Shown one piece after another: positions 26,250-34,970 of a DNA stretch of 64,000 bases. Position numbers and translations under genes: made by a program. Under the pieces are notes generated by a model. It was not told the DNA's origin. It did no database searches and saw only the letters and a program-made list of their open reading frames with translations. Position 1 is the first letter of the stretch, and each line of letters opens with the position of its first letter. The stretch is from contig CALGBY010000063.1 of NCBI GenBank assembly GCA_937886445.1, forward strand, positions 1 to 64,000, written 5' to 3'. The stretch comes from an uncultured Clostridia bacterium. Its GTDB lineage: Bacteria > Bacillota > Clostridia > Christensenellales > Aristaeellaceae.

Positions 26250-27182
26250 TTGATCGACGCGGCAAAATTTATCAAGGAACTGGAATTGAGCGTTTTGTCT
26301 CCTTCTACAGCTGAAAGCTGGGATGTACGCTCTGCCGAACTGAACAGGCCGGGCCTGCAGTTCGTAGGATATTTCGACTATTTCGCGCACGAACGTCCTC
26401 AGGTGATCGGAAAGGTCGAAATGGCTTATCTGGACAGCCTCGATGATGAAGCGCGGGTAGAAAGGCTGATAAAATTCTTTTCCTACCCTATGCCCTGCAT
26501 CATCATCTGCCGCGGGATGAGACCGCCGGTAGAATTGCTTGAGCTTGCAAAAGAACATGATGTGCCTGTCCTTTCGACTGATGTCGTCACAACAAAGTTC
26601 TTTGTTCGGGCAATCAACTACCTCGGCAGAGAGCTTGCCCCCCGCTCAACGATTCACGGTGTACTTGTGGATGTATACGGTGTAGGTGTGTTGATCACCG
26701 GTGACAGCGGCGTAGGAAAGAGTGAAACAGCTCTGGAGCTTGTCAAACGCGGACATCAGCTGGTCGCGGATGACGCTGTTGAGATCTGCAGGGTGAATGA
26801 TAACCGTCTTGTAGGACAGAGCCCTGAAAACATTCGTCACTTCATGGAGATCCGCGGGATCGGCATCATTGACATCAAAGCGATGTACGGTGTCGGTGCT
26901 GTTCTGACCTCCAGAAGCATTGATATGGTGATTCATCTTGAGCCCTGGAAAGAAACAAAGAGCTACGATCGTCTGGGTCTCAGTGAAGAATTCACTTCCA
27001 TCATGGATGTGAAAGTTCCCCAGATCGTGGTTCCTGTACGCCCCGGCCGCAACCTTGCCATCATTGTGGAGGTTGCAGCGCGCAACTTCAGTTTGAAACA
27101 GATGGGCTACTCCGCTGCCAAAGAGCTGGACAGGCGCCTTACAGAAATGATGATGAATTCCATGAACCGCAACAACAAATAG
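26250..27182 (+). CDS. hprK: HPr kinase/phosphorylase
   Basis: This bifunctional enzyme phosphorylates Ser46 of HPr when sugars are plentiful and reverses it otherwise, so it is the sensor of carbon catabolite control in Bacillota. At 310 residues it has the family's normal length. The P-loop GDSGVGKSETALEL is near residue 152, ADDAVEI near 176, and the HprK signature EIRGIGIIDIKAMYG near 203. The TTG start at 26250 follows GAGGTGAT. It is followed 18 bases later by glucokinase, an unusual but sensible pairing for sugar regulation. Confidence 0.95.
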   Translation: MIDAAKFIKELELSVLSPSTAESWDVRSAELNRPGLQFVGYFDYFAHERPQVIGKVEMAYLDSLDDEARVERLIKFFSYPMPCIIICRGMRPPVELLELAKEHDVPVLSTDVVTTKFFVRAINYLGRELAPRSTIHGVLVDVYGVGVLITGDSGVGKSETALELVKRGHQLVADDAVEICRVNDNRLVGQSPENIRHFMEIRGIGIIDIKAMYGVGAVLTSRSIDMVIHLEPWKETKSYDRLGLSEEFTSIMDVKVPQIVVPVRPGRNLAIIVEVAARNFSLKQMGYSAAKELDRRLTEMMMNSMNRNNK

Positions 27183-27200
27183 TATCCGGAGGAAATTTCT

Positions 27201-28145
27201 ATGATCCGTATCGGAATAGATCTCGGCGGTACGAATATCGCCGTCGGCGCTGTGGATAATGCCGGACATATTCTGGCAGAATGGTCTGTAAAAACACTTG
27301 CCTCCCGTCCTTATCAGGATATCGTGAGGGATATGGGCTTCTGCATCGGTAAGGTGCTTGATAAGACAGGAAACTCGGCTAAGGATATCGAAGCGATCGG
27401 CATCGGTATACCCGGGCTGGCCGATCAGAAGACGGGCAGAGTCATTTTTTGCACAAATCTCGGCTGGCATGATATCCCGCTGGCGAAAGAATTGGGCAAA
27501 TATTATTCCGCCCCCGTCTATATTGATAATGACGCTACAGTAGCCGGATACGCCGAATACATCGCCGGTATCAGCAAAGGAACTGAAAGCAGCGTATTTA
27601 TCACACTGGGTACCGGTGTGGGTGCCGGCATCGTACTGAACGGGCGCCCGTTCAGCGGCTATCATGGGATCGGAAGCGAGATCGGACATACAACAGTTGA
27701 AACAGAAGGTGATCTGTGCACCTGCGGCAATAAAGGCTGTGCGGAGCGTTACTGTTCGGCAAGTGCTATCATTCGCTTCGCCAGAGAAGTTGCAGCGCAG
27801 CATCCCGAATCAGCCATGATGAAAAAGGCCGATGGAGATATCAGTCGAATCAGCGCGAAGACCGTGATCGACTCCGCGAAAGAAGGTGATCGGACAGCCT
27901 GTGGCATTTTTGACAAATATGCTCACTATCTCGCTGTCCTGATCAATAATGTCACTGCAACGCTAGATCCTGAAATGATCGTTCTCGGCGGAGGAGTCAG
28001 TCATGCCGGCAGCTTTCTTCTTGAAGCCGTACAGAAGCATATTCCTTCGCTGATGCTTTACAAGACACTCCCCTATCCCAAGATCGTACTCGCGACGCTC
28101 GGAAACGAGGCCGGCATCATTGGTGCCGCTATGCTCGGAAAATAA
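27201..28145 (+). CDS. glk: ROK-family glucokinase
   Basis: ROK glucokinases phosphorylate glucose with ATP. The 314-residue protein has the phosphate-1 loop GIDLGGTNIAVG at its start, the sugar-binding IDNDATVAG near 110, TLGTGVGAGI near 134, and the zinc motif CTCGNKGCAE near 174. No N-terminal helix-turn-helix is present, so it is a kinase and not a ROK repressor. It is co-transcribed with hprK and asnS. Other hexoses such as N-acetylmannosamine are possible substrates. Confidence 0.88.
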   Translation: MIRIGIDLGGTNIAVGAVDNAGHILAEWSVKTLASRPYQDIVRDMGFCIGKVLDKTGNSAKDIEAIGIGIPGLADQKTGRVIFCTNLGWHDIPLAKELGKYYSAPVYIDNDATVAGYAEYIAGISKGTESSVFITLGTGVGAGIVLNGRPFSGYHGIGSEIGHTTVETEGDLCTCGNKGCAERYCSASAIIRFAREVAAQHPESAMMKKADGDISRISAKTVIDSAKEGDRTACGIFDKYAHYLAVLINNVTATLDPEMIVLGGGVSHAGSFLLEAVQKHIPSLMLYKTLPYPKIVLATLGNEAGIIGAAMLGK

Positions 28146-28157
28146 AGGAGAAGCAAT

Positions 28158-29555
28158 ATGAAACATACAGACATCAAAAAGATATTTGAAAACAGTGATG
28201 AATACATCGGAAAAGAAGTTACAGTATGCGGATGGGTCAGAACAAGCGCGGAAGTAAAGCCGATGGCGTTTATTCAGTTGAATGACGGTACTACTGTCAC
28301 CCGCAACCTCCAGCTTACCATCCATTCCGAAAGAATGCCCGAAGAAGATTTTCGCAACATTGTAAAGCCGTTGATGGCACTCGGCACCTCGCTGAAGGCT
28401 ACGGGAACGATCGTTGCTTCAGAACGCAATGTAGTAGAGCTTGAAACAACGGACCTTACCCTTCTCGGCGTTTGTCCCGCGGACTATCCGCTTCAGAAGA
28501 AAAAGGCGAGTGATGAATTCCTCAGATCCATCGCGCACCTGCGTACCCGCACAAACAAAATGAAAGCATGCATGGCGATCCGTTCTTCTCTCGCGTATGC
28601 CGTTCACGAGTATTTCCATAAAAACGGATATACCTATATCCACACGCCCATCATCACCGACAGCGACTGTGAAGGTGCCGGTGAAATGTTCCGCATTACG
28701 ACACAGCCATGGAACAGCCCTGAAAAAACCGAAAAAGAATATTATGAAAATGATTTCTTCGGCAAAAAGGCCGGACTTTCCGTATCCTGCCAGCTGGAGG
28801 GAGAAATGGCTGCCGTGGGCGGAATGGGCAGGATCTATACCTTCGGGCCGACCTTCCGTGCCGAAAAGAGCGGAACTACACGCCATGTGGCGGAATTCTG
28901 GCATGTTGAGCCCGAAGTATGCTTTGCTGATATCCATGATATCATCGCGATTGCTGAGGACTTTATCAAGTATATCATCCGCTACGCGATGAAGAATTGT
29001 GCTGACGAACTCGCCTTCTGTGACAAATTTATCGAAAAGGGCCTTCTTGAAAAGCTCTCCAATGTCGTCAACAGCGATTTTGCCCAGCTGGATTATACAG
29101 AAGCGATCGAGATCCTGCAGAAATCCGGCAAAAAGTTTGAATATCCCGTTTCATGGGGATGTGATCTGCAGAGTGAACACGAGCGTTATCTTACTGATGA
29201 ATACTACAAAAAGCCGGTATTTCTGGTCAACTATCCCAAGGATATCAAGTCTTTCTATATGAAGCAGAATCCTGACGGAAAAACAGTTGCCGCTACCGAT
29301 CTTCTTGTGCCCGGCATCGGTGAGATCATTGGCTGCAGCGAAAGAGAGACGGATCTTGAGAAGCTGACAAAAGCCATGACAGACAGGAATATACCGCTGG
29401 ACAGCTATACCAACTATCTTGATACCCGCAGGTACGGAACTGTTGAACACAGCGGGTTTGGCCTTGGATTTGACCGTCTTGTGATGTATGTCACCGGTAT
29501 CGGAAACATCCGTGATGTTCTGCAGTTCCCCCGCACCTATAAGCATATTTATTGA
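28158..29555 (+). CDS. asnS: Asparaginyl-tRNA synthetase
   Basis: This class IIb synthetase charges tRNA-Asn. The 465-residue protein has the N-terminal OB-fold (VTVCGWVRTS near residue 20), motif 2 FRAEKSGTTRHVAEFW near 230, and motif 3 GFGLGFDRLVMY near 435. The HVEPE segment is typical of AsnRS rather than AspRS. AAGGAG precedes the ATG, and a strong terminator follows. It ends the hprK-glk-asnS operon. No T-box leader is present because it is internal. Confidence 0.95.
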   Translation: MKHTDIKKIFENSDEYIGKEVTVCGWVRTSAEVKPMAFIQLNDGTTVTRNLQLTIHSERMPEEDFRNIVKPLMALGTSLKATGTIVASERNVVELETTDLTLLGVCPADYPLQKKKASDEFLRSIAHLRTRTNKMKACMAIRSSLAYAVHEYFHKNGYTYIHTPIITDSDCEGAGEMFRITTQPWNSPEKTEKEYYENDFFGKKAGLSVSCQLEGEMAAVGGMGRIYTFGPTFRAEKSGTTRHVAEFWHVEPEVCFADIHDIIAIAEDFIKYIIRYAMKNCADELAFCDKFIEKGLLEKLSNVVNSDFAQLDYTEAIEILQKSGKKFEYPVSWGCDLQSEHERYLTDEYYKKPVFLVNYPKDIKSFYMKQNPDGKTVAATDLLVPGIGEIIGCSERETDLEKLTKAMTDRNIPLDSYTNYLDTRRYGTVEHSGFGLGFDRLVMYVTGIGNIRDVLQFPRTYKHIY

Positions 29556-29565
29556 TTTCATAAAA

Positions 29566-29603
29566 ATTCCCGCTTTCTCATTAACGAAAGCGGGAATCTT
29601 TTC
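29566..29603 (+). terminator. Terminator after asnS
   Basis: Arms 29566-29577 and 29586-29597 form a perfect 12-base-pair stem with an eight-base loop, followed by CTTTTCTT. Confidence 0.8.
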
Positions 29604-29615
29604 TTAAGCACATAG

Positions 29616-29823
29616 CCTGTCCTGCGATTGAGGTACCGATAGGCTGTTTGAAATCGGATCGGACCATGCACAGTTTTGAAACTCATGGTCCGTCCTCCGG
29701 AAGAGGAAACGATGTCTGTTTGAAAAATGGCCGAACACATTTTTCAAACTTATGGTCTGCCCTCCGGAAGAGGCACCAATGTCTGTTTGAAAATGATCCG
29801 TATACATTTTCAAACTTATTTCA
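29616..29823. repeat. Three tandem units of a roughly 67-base intergenic repeat
   Basis: Units lie at about 29616-29689, 29690-29756 and 29757-29823. Each has a CCTCCGGA-type head, then a CTGTTTGAAA arm, then its inverted complement TTTCAAACT. In unit 2 the arms 29719-29729 and 29738-29748 are perfect 11-base complements. In unit 3 the arms 29786-29795 and 29805-29814 are perfect 10-base complements. One A and the matching T are lost together between the two units. Related units occur at 22163-22290 and 30889-30955. Confidence 0.7.
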
Positions 29824-30861
29824 CCATTTATTATACACTTTTTCTGCAAAGCCGATCTGGTTTTTTACACTGATCACTGTTCCGTCATCCAGTATTGCCT
29901 TTCCGGAGTATTTACCGAATACCTGATGCTGATCAGAACACAGTATCAATGCATTCAGTCTGGCTGCTCTGTCAATGATCGGCTCAAAATCCATTTCAAA
30001 CCTTCCGTCTGAGGATGTAAACCTCCACGCAGAAAGATAATCTTCTTTACCGTTTTTCATGGGGATCTCAAAACACACATGCTCCAGCTTATGCGCTTTT
30101 CCGTTATAAAACAGCATATTTTCAGTTGCCGCGCTCGTATCGCCAAAGCCATAACCGATATTGAATCCAAAGGGATTTCCGTTTATCTCACCGGACGATG
30201 AACCCCAGTACCATGTGTTTTTGTAGGTCCACACCCCTCTGCCCCAGTCAAGCACCGCGTAAGAGTTTGCCGGAGCAAAAATATACTCTCTGTTTCCGAC
30301 AAGTACGCGTCCCTCCGCACTCATGCAGTTGATCTTTTGATTATAGTAAAACGCGTTTGGATGACCGGAAAAGGGTGTCGCGATGACCATGGATTCTTCG
30401 GGTATCTTTCTTAGGGTGATATCGAAAAGAAGAGCGTCATTCCCGGAAAAACCGTCCATATGTCCAAAGAGCCGGCGCTGCTTTCCGTCATTTCTGAAAG
30501 TCATTTCACGGTCCTTTGCCGCGATGTGGATATCACCGGTTTTGCTTGTCGCAGGAAGCTTTCTTTTGCCAAGCGGAAAAAGCGAAATACGGGATACTGT
30601 TTTTTCTGATCTGTTTTCAAAATCAATGAGAGAAATACTGTCCATGCCCATATAGCCATTATCGGCTATTGTAAGCGCCAGCGCATACAGATCTGTCTGA
30701 ATAAGATAGTAATCCCATTCCTTGATCCTCATTTTGCCCGCGTGTATGCGATCCTTGTCGTAATCCAGCAGCATTTTTCTGGAAAAACCTTTTTCGCACA
30801 ATACGCCGTTTTCAGATAGCAGCATTCCCGGTTTTAAAATTTCGTGCTGTTCCATATTCAT
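29821..30861 (-). CDS. DUF2804 family protein
   Basis: The 346-residue protein matches what I know of the DUF2804 family, a beta-rich fold of unknown function distantly like lipocalin-type hydroxyneurosporene dehydratase proteins. Typical segments are RIKEWDYYLIQ near residue 42, VLDWGRGVWTYKNTWYWGSSS near 215 and NIGYGFGD. Start: ATG at 30861, just after AAGGAGG; an ATG two codons on is nearly as good. Repeat units lie on both sides. It neighbours, divergently, a GH95 hydrolase. No signal peptide is seen. Confidence 0.75.
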   Translation of the reverse strand: MNMEQHEILKPGMLLSENGVLCEKGFSRKMLLDYDKDRIHAGKMRIKEWDYYLIQTDLYALALTIADNGYMGMDSISLIDFENRSEKTVSRISLFPLGKRKLPATSKTGDIHIAAKDREMTFRNDGKQRRLFGHMDGFSGNDALLFDITLRKIPEESMVIATPFSGHPNAFYYNQKINCMSAEGRVLVGNREYIFAPANSYAVLDWGRGVWTYKNTWYWGSSSGEINGNPFGFNIGYGFGDTSAATENMLFYNGKAHKLEHVCFEIPMKNGKEDYLSAWRFTSSDGRFEMDFEPIIDRAARLNALILCSDQHQVFGKYSGKAILDDGTVISVKNQIGFAEKVYNKW

Positions 30862-30888
30862 GTATCCTCCTTCTGATGACGCGCTGCC

Positions 30889-30955
30889 GGCTGTTTGAAA
30901 ACCGGTCATACACCATTTTCGTCTTTTTCTGCCGTGCTTCCGGATGAAGCACCAA
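30889..30955. repeat. Single unit of the dispersed intergenic repeat
   Basis: GGCTGTTTGAAAACCGG, then ACACCATTTTC, then TGCTTCCGGATGAAGC and ACCAAT follow the same order as in the array at 29616-29823. The hairpin arms are shorter and less perfect here. It lies upstream of the DUF2804 gene. Confidence 0.55.
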
Positions 30956-31057
30956 TCCGCTGATCTTGTTGTTATATCTATTATACCCCATGAATAACTT
31001 CAGTCAATACGAAATGTCAAATTCGATCCTATCCTTTCAACAATCAGGAGGCACCAA

Positions 31058-33424
31058 ATGAGAACCATTCCGAATGAACACGACGACAATCTTGTACTGC
31101 GCTATTCTTCCCCTGCAAAGGTATGGACAGAAGCCCTGCCGCTCGGGAACGGGCGGATCGGCGCGATGGTATTCGGTGATGTTTATCACGAAAAGATATC
31201 ACTGAATGAAGATACGCTTTGGAGCGGCGGCCCGAAGAAAAGAGATTACAGCGGCAATGCTGAACACACAAAAGCGGCTGAAGAACTGATGCTTTCCGGA
31301 AAGCCGCTTGAGGCACAGCGTGAGTGTGAAAAGAACCTTCTCGGCCCGTTTACCGAAGCATATGAACCGCTTGGTGATCTGCATATAAACTTCCGCTATC
31401 CTGAGGATCCTGTGAGCGATTATTCACGCACGCTTTCGCTCGAGGATGCTGTATCCTGTGTTTCATATAAGATCGGCGGTAAAAGATACACAAGAGAATG
31501 CTTCGTTTCACATCCGGATCAGGCGTTTATCATGCTCTTGACGGGTGATGAACACAGTCTGGATCTGAATGTATCCTTAAGCAGCGAGCTGATAAAAGAT
31601 ATCCATATAAACGACAATCTTCTGTGTATGGAGGTGACCTGCCCTACCATATCCGTACCCTCCTATGTGCCCGGTGTTGAACAGCCGATCGTCTACAGTG
31701 ATATTCCGTCTGAACGCGGAACAAAGGGATATGCAGCAATCAGGATCCATTCAGACGGTATCATTGAATTCCTTTCGGATTCTGTTTCAGTCAGCGGAGC
31801 CTCCTTCGTATTATTGCAGCTTTGCGTGCGTTCCGATTTTGAATCCTTCAATACACCGCCCTGTCACTCCCATATAAACGCGGAAGCATTATGCACGGAT
31901 GATATGGGCGCGCTCGGAAATGATTTTTCATTTCTCAAAAAACGCCATCTTGATGATTATCACGCGTTCTTTCTTCGCCAGAATATCACTCTGCCTGCAT
32001 CAGGTCGTGAAAGAACCGATACCTATGAACGTCTTCGTCTGTTTGCTGAAGACGAAAACGACAGCACGCTGCCTGTTTTGCTTTATCAGTTCGGAAGATA
32101 CCTGATGATATCCGGTTCAAGAGAAAACACCCAGCCGTTGAACCTTCAGGGTATCTGGAACGCCTCTGTACGCCCCCCGTGGAGCTGCAACTACACAGTC
32201 AATATCAATACTGAAATGAATTACTGGCCGGCTGAGATCTGCGCTTTGGGAGACCTGCACCGTCCTCTGTTTGATCTGATACGCAATATGTCAGAGAACG
32301 GAGAGGAAACAGCAAAAGGTATCTTTTGCGCGCGCGGAGCCTGCGCGAATCATAATACCGATATATGGGCACATACAAATCCCGTCGGAGAGCACGGGAT
32401 CAGCAACGGTTTATGGGGATGGTGGCCCATGGCCTTCGGTTGGCTTTGCCGTCACCTTTGGGAACACTATGAATACAGCAGAGACGACGCGTTTTTGAAG
32501 AATGAAGCATTGCCGATGTTCAGAAAAGCCGCTCTGTTCTTTATTGATACATGCCGCGACGGGAGTGACGGTTACCGCACCTTCCGCCTTGCCACCAGCC
32601 CCGAAAACCGTTATCTTTTGGATGGAAATGAAGTGGCGTTTGCAAAACGCACGGAAATGTGCGATCAGATCATAAGAGAAAACCTTAAGCACTATCTATA
32701 TGCACTGACTTATTTGGGATTGGAGCAGCATGAAGCAGATGATGTACTAAAGGCCAGAGAGCTGCTCTCCCTTCTCCCGCCGACTCAAATCGGCAAAGAC
32801 GGAAGACTGCTTGAATGGGACAGAGAGCAAACGGAGATAGAACCCACCCACCGTCATATTTCTCATCTATACGGGCTGTTTCCCGCTGAAGAGATCGACG
32901 TGGCTGATCCGGCGCTGTGTAAAGCCGTACGGCGTTCTCTGGAGGTTCGCGGTGATGAAGGTACAGGCTGGAGCCTGGGATGGAAGATCAATGTTTACTG
33001 CAGGCTGCGTGACGGTGACCATACCCTGAAGCTGATCAAACGGCAGATGATGCTTGTAAACCCGGGCAATGAAAGCCATGAGCACGGAGGCACCTATCCG
33101 AATCTGTTCGATGCTCATCCTCCGTTCCAGATAGACGGTAACTTTGCGATGGCTTCCGGGGTTGCAAGGATGCTCATAGACAGCAGCATGAACACCGTAT
33201 ATCTGCTTCCTGCTCTGCCTTCCGAATGGAAGGATGTATCTGCATATGGATTATGCGGAGCAAACGGAACGGTCTTTGGTCTGACCGTCAAAAACGGTGT
33301 ACTGGTTCGGCTTGAGGCAAAATCCGTATCCGGGACACCCGTTAAGGTAGTATACGGAAGCAAAGAATGGCATTGGAAACCACAAAAAGGCGAAACTGTG
33401 ACAGATCCCGAACAGATCATATGA
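31058..33424 (+). CDS. Glycoside hydrolase family 95 (alpha-L-fucosidase/galactosidase type)
   Basis: GH95 enzymes hydrolyse alpha-1,2-linked L-fucose, or L-galactose, from glycans with inversion. The 788-residue protein shows the N-terminal beta domain with ALPLGNGRIGAMVFG near residue 28 and LNEDTLWSGGP near 48. The catalytic (alpha/alpha)6 barrel has the Asn motif NYTVNINTEMNYWPAE near 380, TSPENRY near 512 with the acid Glu, and NLFDAHPPFQIDGNF near 690 with the essential Asp. No signal peptide is present, so it probably acts inside the cell on imported oligosaccharides. AGGAGG lies seven bases before the ATG. It may act on fucosylated hemicellulose or mucin fragments. Confidence 0.92.
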   Translation: MRTIPNEHDDNLVLRYSSPAKVWTEALPLGNGRIGAMVFGDVYHEKISLNEDTLWSGGPKKRDYSGNAEHTKAAEELMLSGKPLEAQRECEKNLLGPFTEAYEPLGDLHINFRYPEDPVSDYSRTLSLEDAVSCVSYKIGGKRYTRECFVSHPDQAFIMLLTGDEHSLDLNVSLSSELIKDIHINDNLLCMEVTCPTISVPSYVPGVEQPIVYSDIPSERGTKGYAAIRIHSDGIIEFLSDSVSVSGASFVLLQLCVRSDFESFNTPPCHSHINAEALCTDDMGALGNDFSFLKKRHLDDYHAFFLRQNITLPASGRERTDTYERLRLFAEDENDSTLPVLLYQFGRYLMISGSRENTQPLNLQGIWNASVRPPWSCNYTVNINTEMNYWPAEICALGDLHRPLFDLIRNMSENGEETAKGIFCARGACANHNTDIWAHTNPVGEHGISNGLWGWWPMAFGWLCRHLWEHYEYSRDDAFLKNEALPMFRKAALFFIDTCRDGSDGYRTFRLATSPENRYLLDGNEVAFAKRTEMCDQIIRENLKHYLYALTYLGLEQHEADDVLKARELLSLLPPTQIGKDGRLLEWDREQTEIEPTHRHISHLYGLFPAEEIDVADPALCKAVRRSLEVRGDEGTGWSLGWKINVYCRLRDGDHTLKLIKRQMMLVNPGNESHEHGGTYPNLFDAHPPFQIDGNFAMASGVARMLIDSSMNTVYLLPALPSEWKDVSAYGLCGANGTVFGLTVKNGVLVRLEAKSVSGTPVKVVYGSKEWHWKPQKGETVTDPEQII

Positions 33425-33495
33425 TTTCCGTATGATCATTCGTATCATTCACTAAATGCCAAACTGTTCTTTTCGTGTTTAAAAACGCGGCTGTA

Positions 33496-33540
33496 TTTCA
33501 AACAGGCAATGAAAGTGATATAATGGCATGTGCCTGTTTG
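33496..33540 (+). promoter_or_regulatory. Promoter with flanking inverted repeat ahead of the CofE-like gene
   Basis: TTTCAA (33496-33501) and TATAAT (33519-33524) are 17 bases apart, with a TG extension at 33516-33517. The perfect 10-base repeats CAAACAGGCA (33499-33508) and TGCCTGTTTG (33531-33540) flank the -10 on both sides. This geometry suggests a repressor operator, but a leader hairpin is also possible. Confidence 0.5.
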
Positions 33541-33581
33541 GGGCACTAAGTATATCGTGATTATCACAGAACGGAGTAACT

Positions 33582-34784
33582 ATGAGCGATCAAGAAAGAA
33601 TGACAGGAACTGTATCCCGCGGAATTCGCTGCCCTATTATCCGTCAGGGTGATGACATGGCGTCTATCGTAACAGAAAGTGTGCTTGCCGCATCCCAGAA
33701 TGACGGCTTTTCTCTGCGTGACAGAGATGTTATCGCCGTCACCGAATCTGTTGTAGCACGCGCGCAGGGCAATTACTGCTCTGTATCAGACATCAGTGCG
33801 GATGTGCGTAAAAAGACCGGCGGCGAAACTCTCGGCGTGATCTTCCCCATTCTTTCAAGGAACCGCTTTGCGGTATGCCTTCGCGGTATTGCCGGAGGCG
33901 TCAAAAAGGTTGTGCTGATGCTCAGCTATCCTTCTGACGAGGTCGGCAACGAACTGGTCAGTCTGGATCAGCTTGATCTTGCCGGAATTGATCCCTATTC
34001 CGATGTGCTTTCATTGGAAAAATACCGCGAGCTGTTCGGCATCAACCGCCATCCCTTTACAGGTGTCGATTATGTTGAATATTACGGTGATCTGATTCGT
34101 GAAAGCGGAGCTGAATGTGAGATCATCTTTGCCAACCAGCCCAGAGCGATCCTGGCTTATACTGATTGTGTGCTAACCTGCGACATTCATACCCGCGCAA
34201 GAACAAAGCGTATCCTGAAGGCAGCCGGAGCGAAAATCGTACTCGGTCTGGACGATATCATGACGACTCCCGTAAACGGAAGCGGATGTAATGAACAATA
34301 CGGTCTGCTTGGATCCAACAAAAGCGAAGAAGACCGCATCAAGCTGTTCCCGCATAACTGCGATTCTCTTGTATACGATATCCAGGAGCGCATTTTTGAA
34401 AAGACCGGTAAACGTATTGAGGTAATGGTATACGGCGACGGTGCCTTTAAGGATCCGAGAGGAAAGATCTGGGAGCTTGCTGATCCGGTCGTCTCCCCGG
34501 CTTATACAAAAGGGTTGGAAGGCACGCCGAACGAGTTGAAGCTGAAGTACCTTGCTGACAATGATTTCAAAGCGCTTTCAGGGGATGATCTTAAAAACGC
34601 TATCAAGGAAAGCATTCGTTCAAAGGATAAAGATCTCGTTGGCAACATGGCCTCTGAAGGAACTACGCCCCGTCAATTGACCGATCTTATCGGTTCTCTT
34701 TGCGATCTGACCAGCGGGAGCGGTGATAAAGGCACGCCTGTTGTGCTGGTGCAGGGTTATTTTGATAACTATACCAACGCGTAA
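33582..34784 (+). CDS. Coenzyme F420-0:L-glutamate ligase-like protein
   Basis: The 400-residue protein resembles CofE-type ligases that add glutamate to F420-0. Seen are RDRDVIAVTESVVARAQ near residue 48, GVIFPILSRNRF near 83, and YGDGAFKDPRGKIWELADP near 290, all family-like. Many Bacillota that do not make F420 carry this homologue, so the real substrate here is unknown. No cofC, cofD or fbiC gene is in the window. It has its own promoter with an inverted repeat and its own terminator, and forms a one-gene unit. Confidence 0.78.
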   Translation: MSDQERMTGTVSRGIRCPIIRQGDDMASIVTESVLAASQNDGFSLRDRDVIAVTESVVARAQGNYCSVSDISADVRKKTGGETLGVIFPILSRNRFAVCLRGIAGGVKKVVLMLSYPSDEVGNELVSLDQLDLAGIDPYSDVLSLEKYRELFGINRHPFTGVDYVEYYGDLIRESGAECEIIFANQPRAILAYTDCVLTCDIHTRARTKRILKAAGAKIVLGLDDIMTTPVNGSGCNEQYGLLGSNKSEEDRIKLFPHNCDSLVYDIQERIFEKTGKRIEVMVYGDGAFKDPRGKIWELADPVVSPAYTKGLEGTPNELKLKYLADNDFKALSGDDLKNAIKESIRSKDKDLVGNMASEGTTPRQLTDLIGSLCDLTSGSGDKGTPVVLVQGYFDNYTNA

Positions 34785-34877
34785 CAGTTGACTATTGTCC
34801 TTCTTTCCGACTTTGCCGCGAGTGTCCGGTGATACTCTGAATGCATCATCAATTCCGCATATCCATATATTTGAAAA

Positions 34878-34905
34878 GAGCCGCAATTTTCGCGGCTCGT
34901 TTTTC
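34878..34905 (+). terminator. Terminator after the CofE-like gene
   Basis: GAGCCGC (34878-34884) and GCGGCTC (34892-34898) form a seven-base-pair GC-rich stem, followed by GTTTTT. Confidence 0.7.
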
Positions 34906-34970
34906 TGTTGGTTTTCAGGCACTGTCAGGCAGTTCACAAAATACTGCCCCGCCTCCGCCTGTATCGGTCA

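Noticed and set aside
26646..27803. 385-codon minus-strand frame opposite hprK and glk
   Set aside because: It is antisense to two highly conserved enzymes with clear motifs and lacks a credible start site.
29604..29849. Short minus-strand open frames over the repeat array
   Set aside because: They are built from repeat units, have no ribosome site and no known domain, and are most likely spurious.
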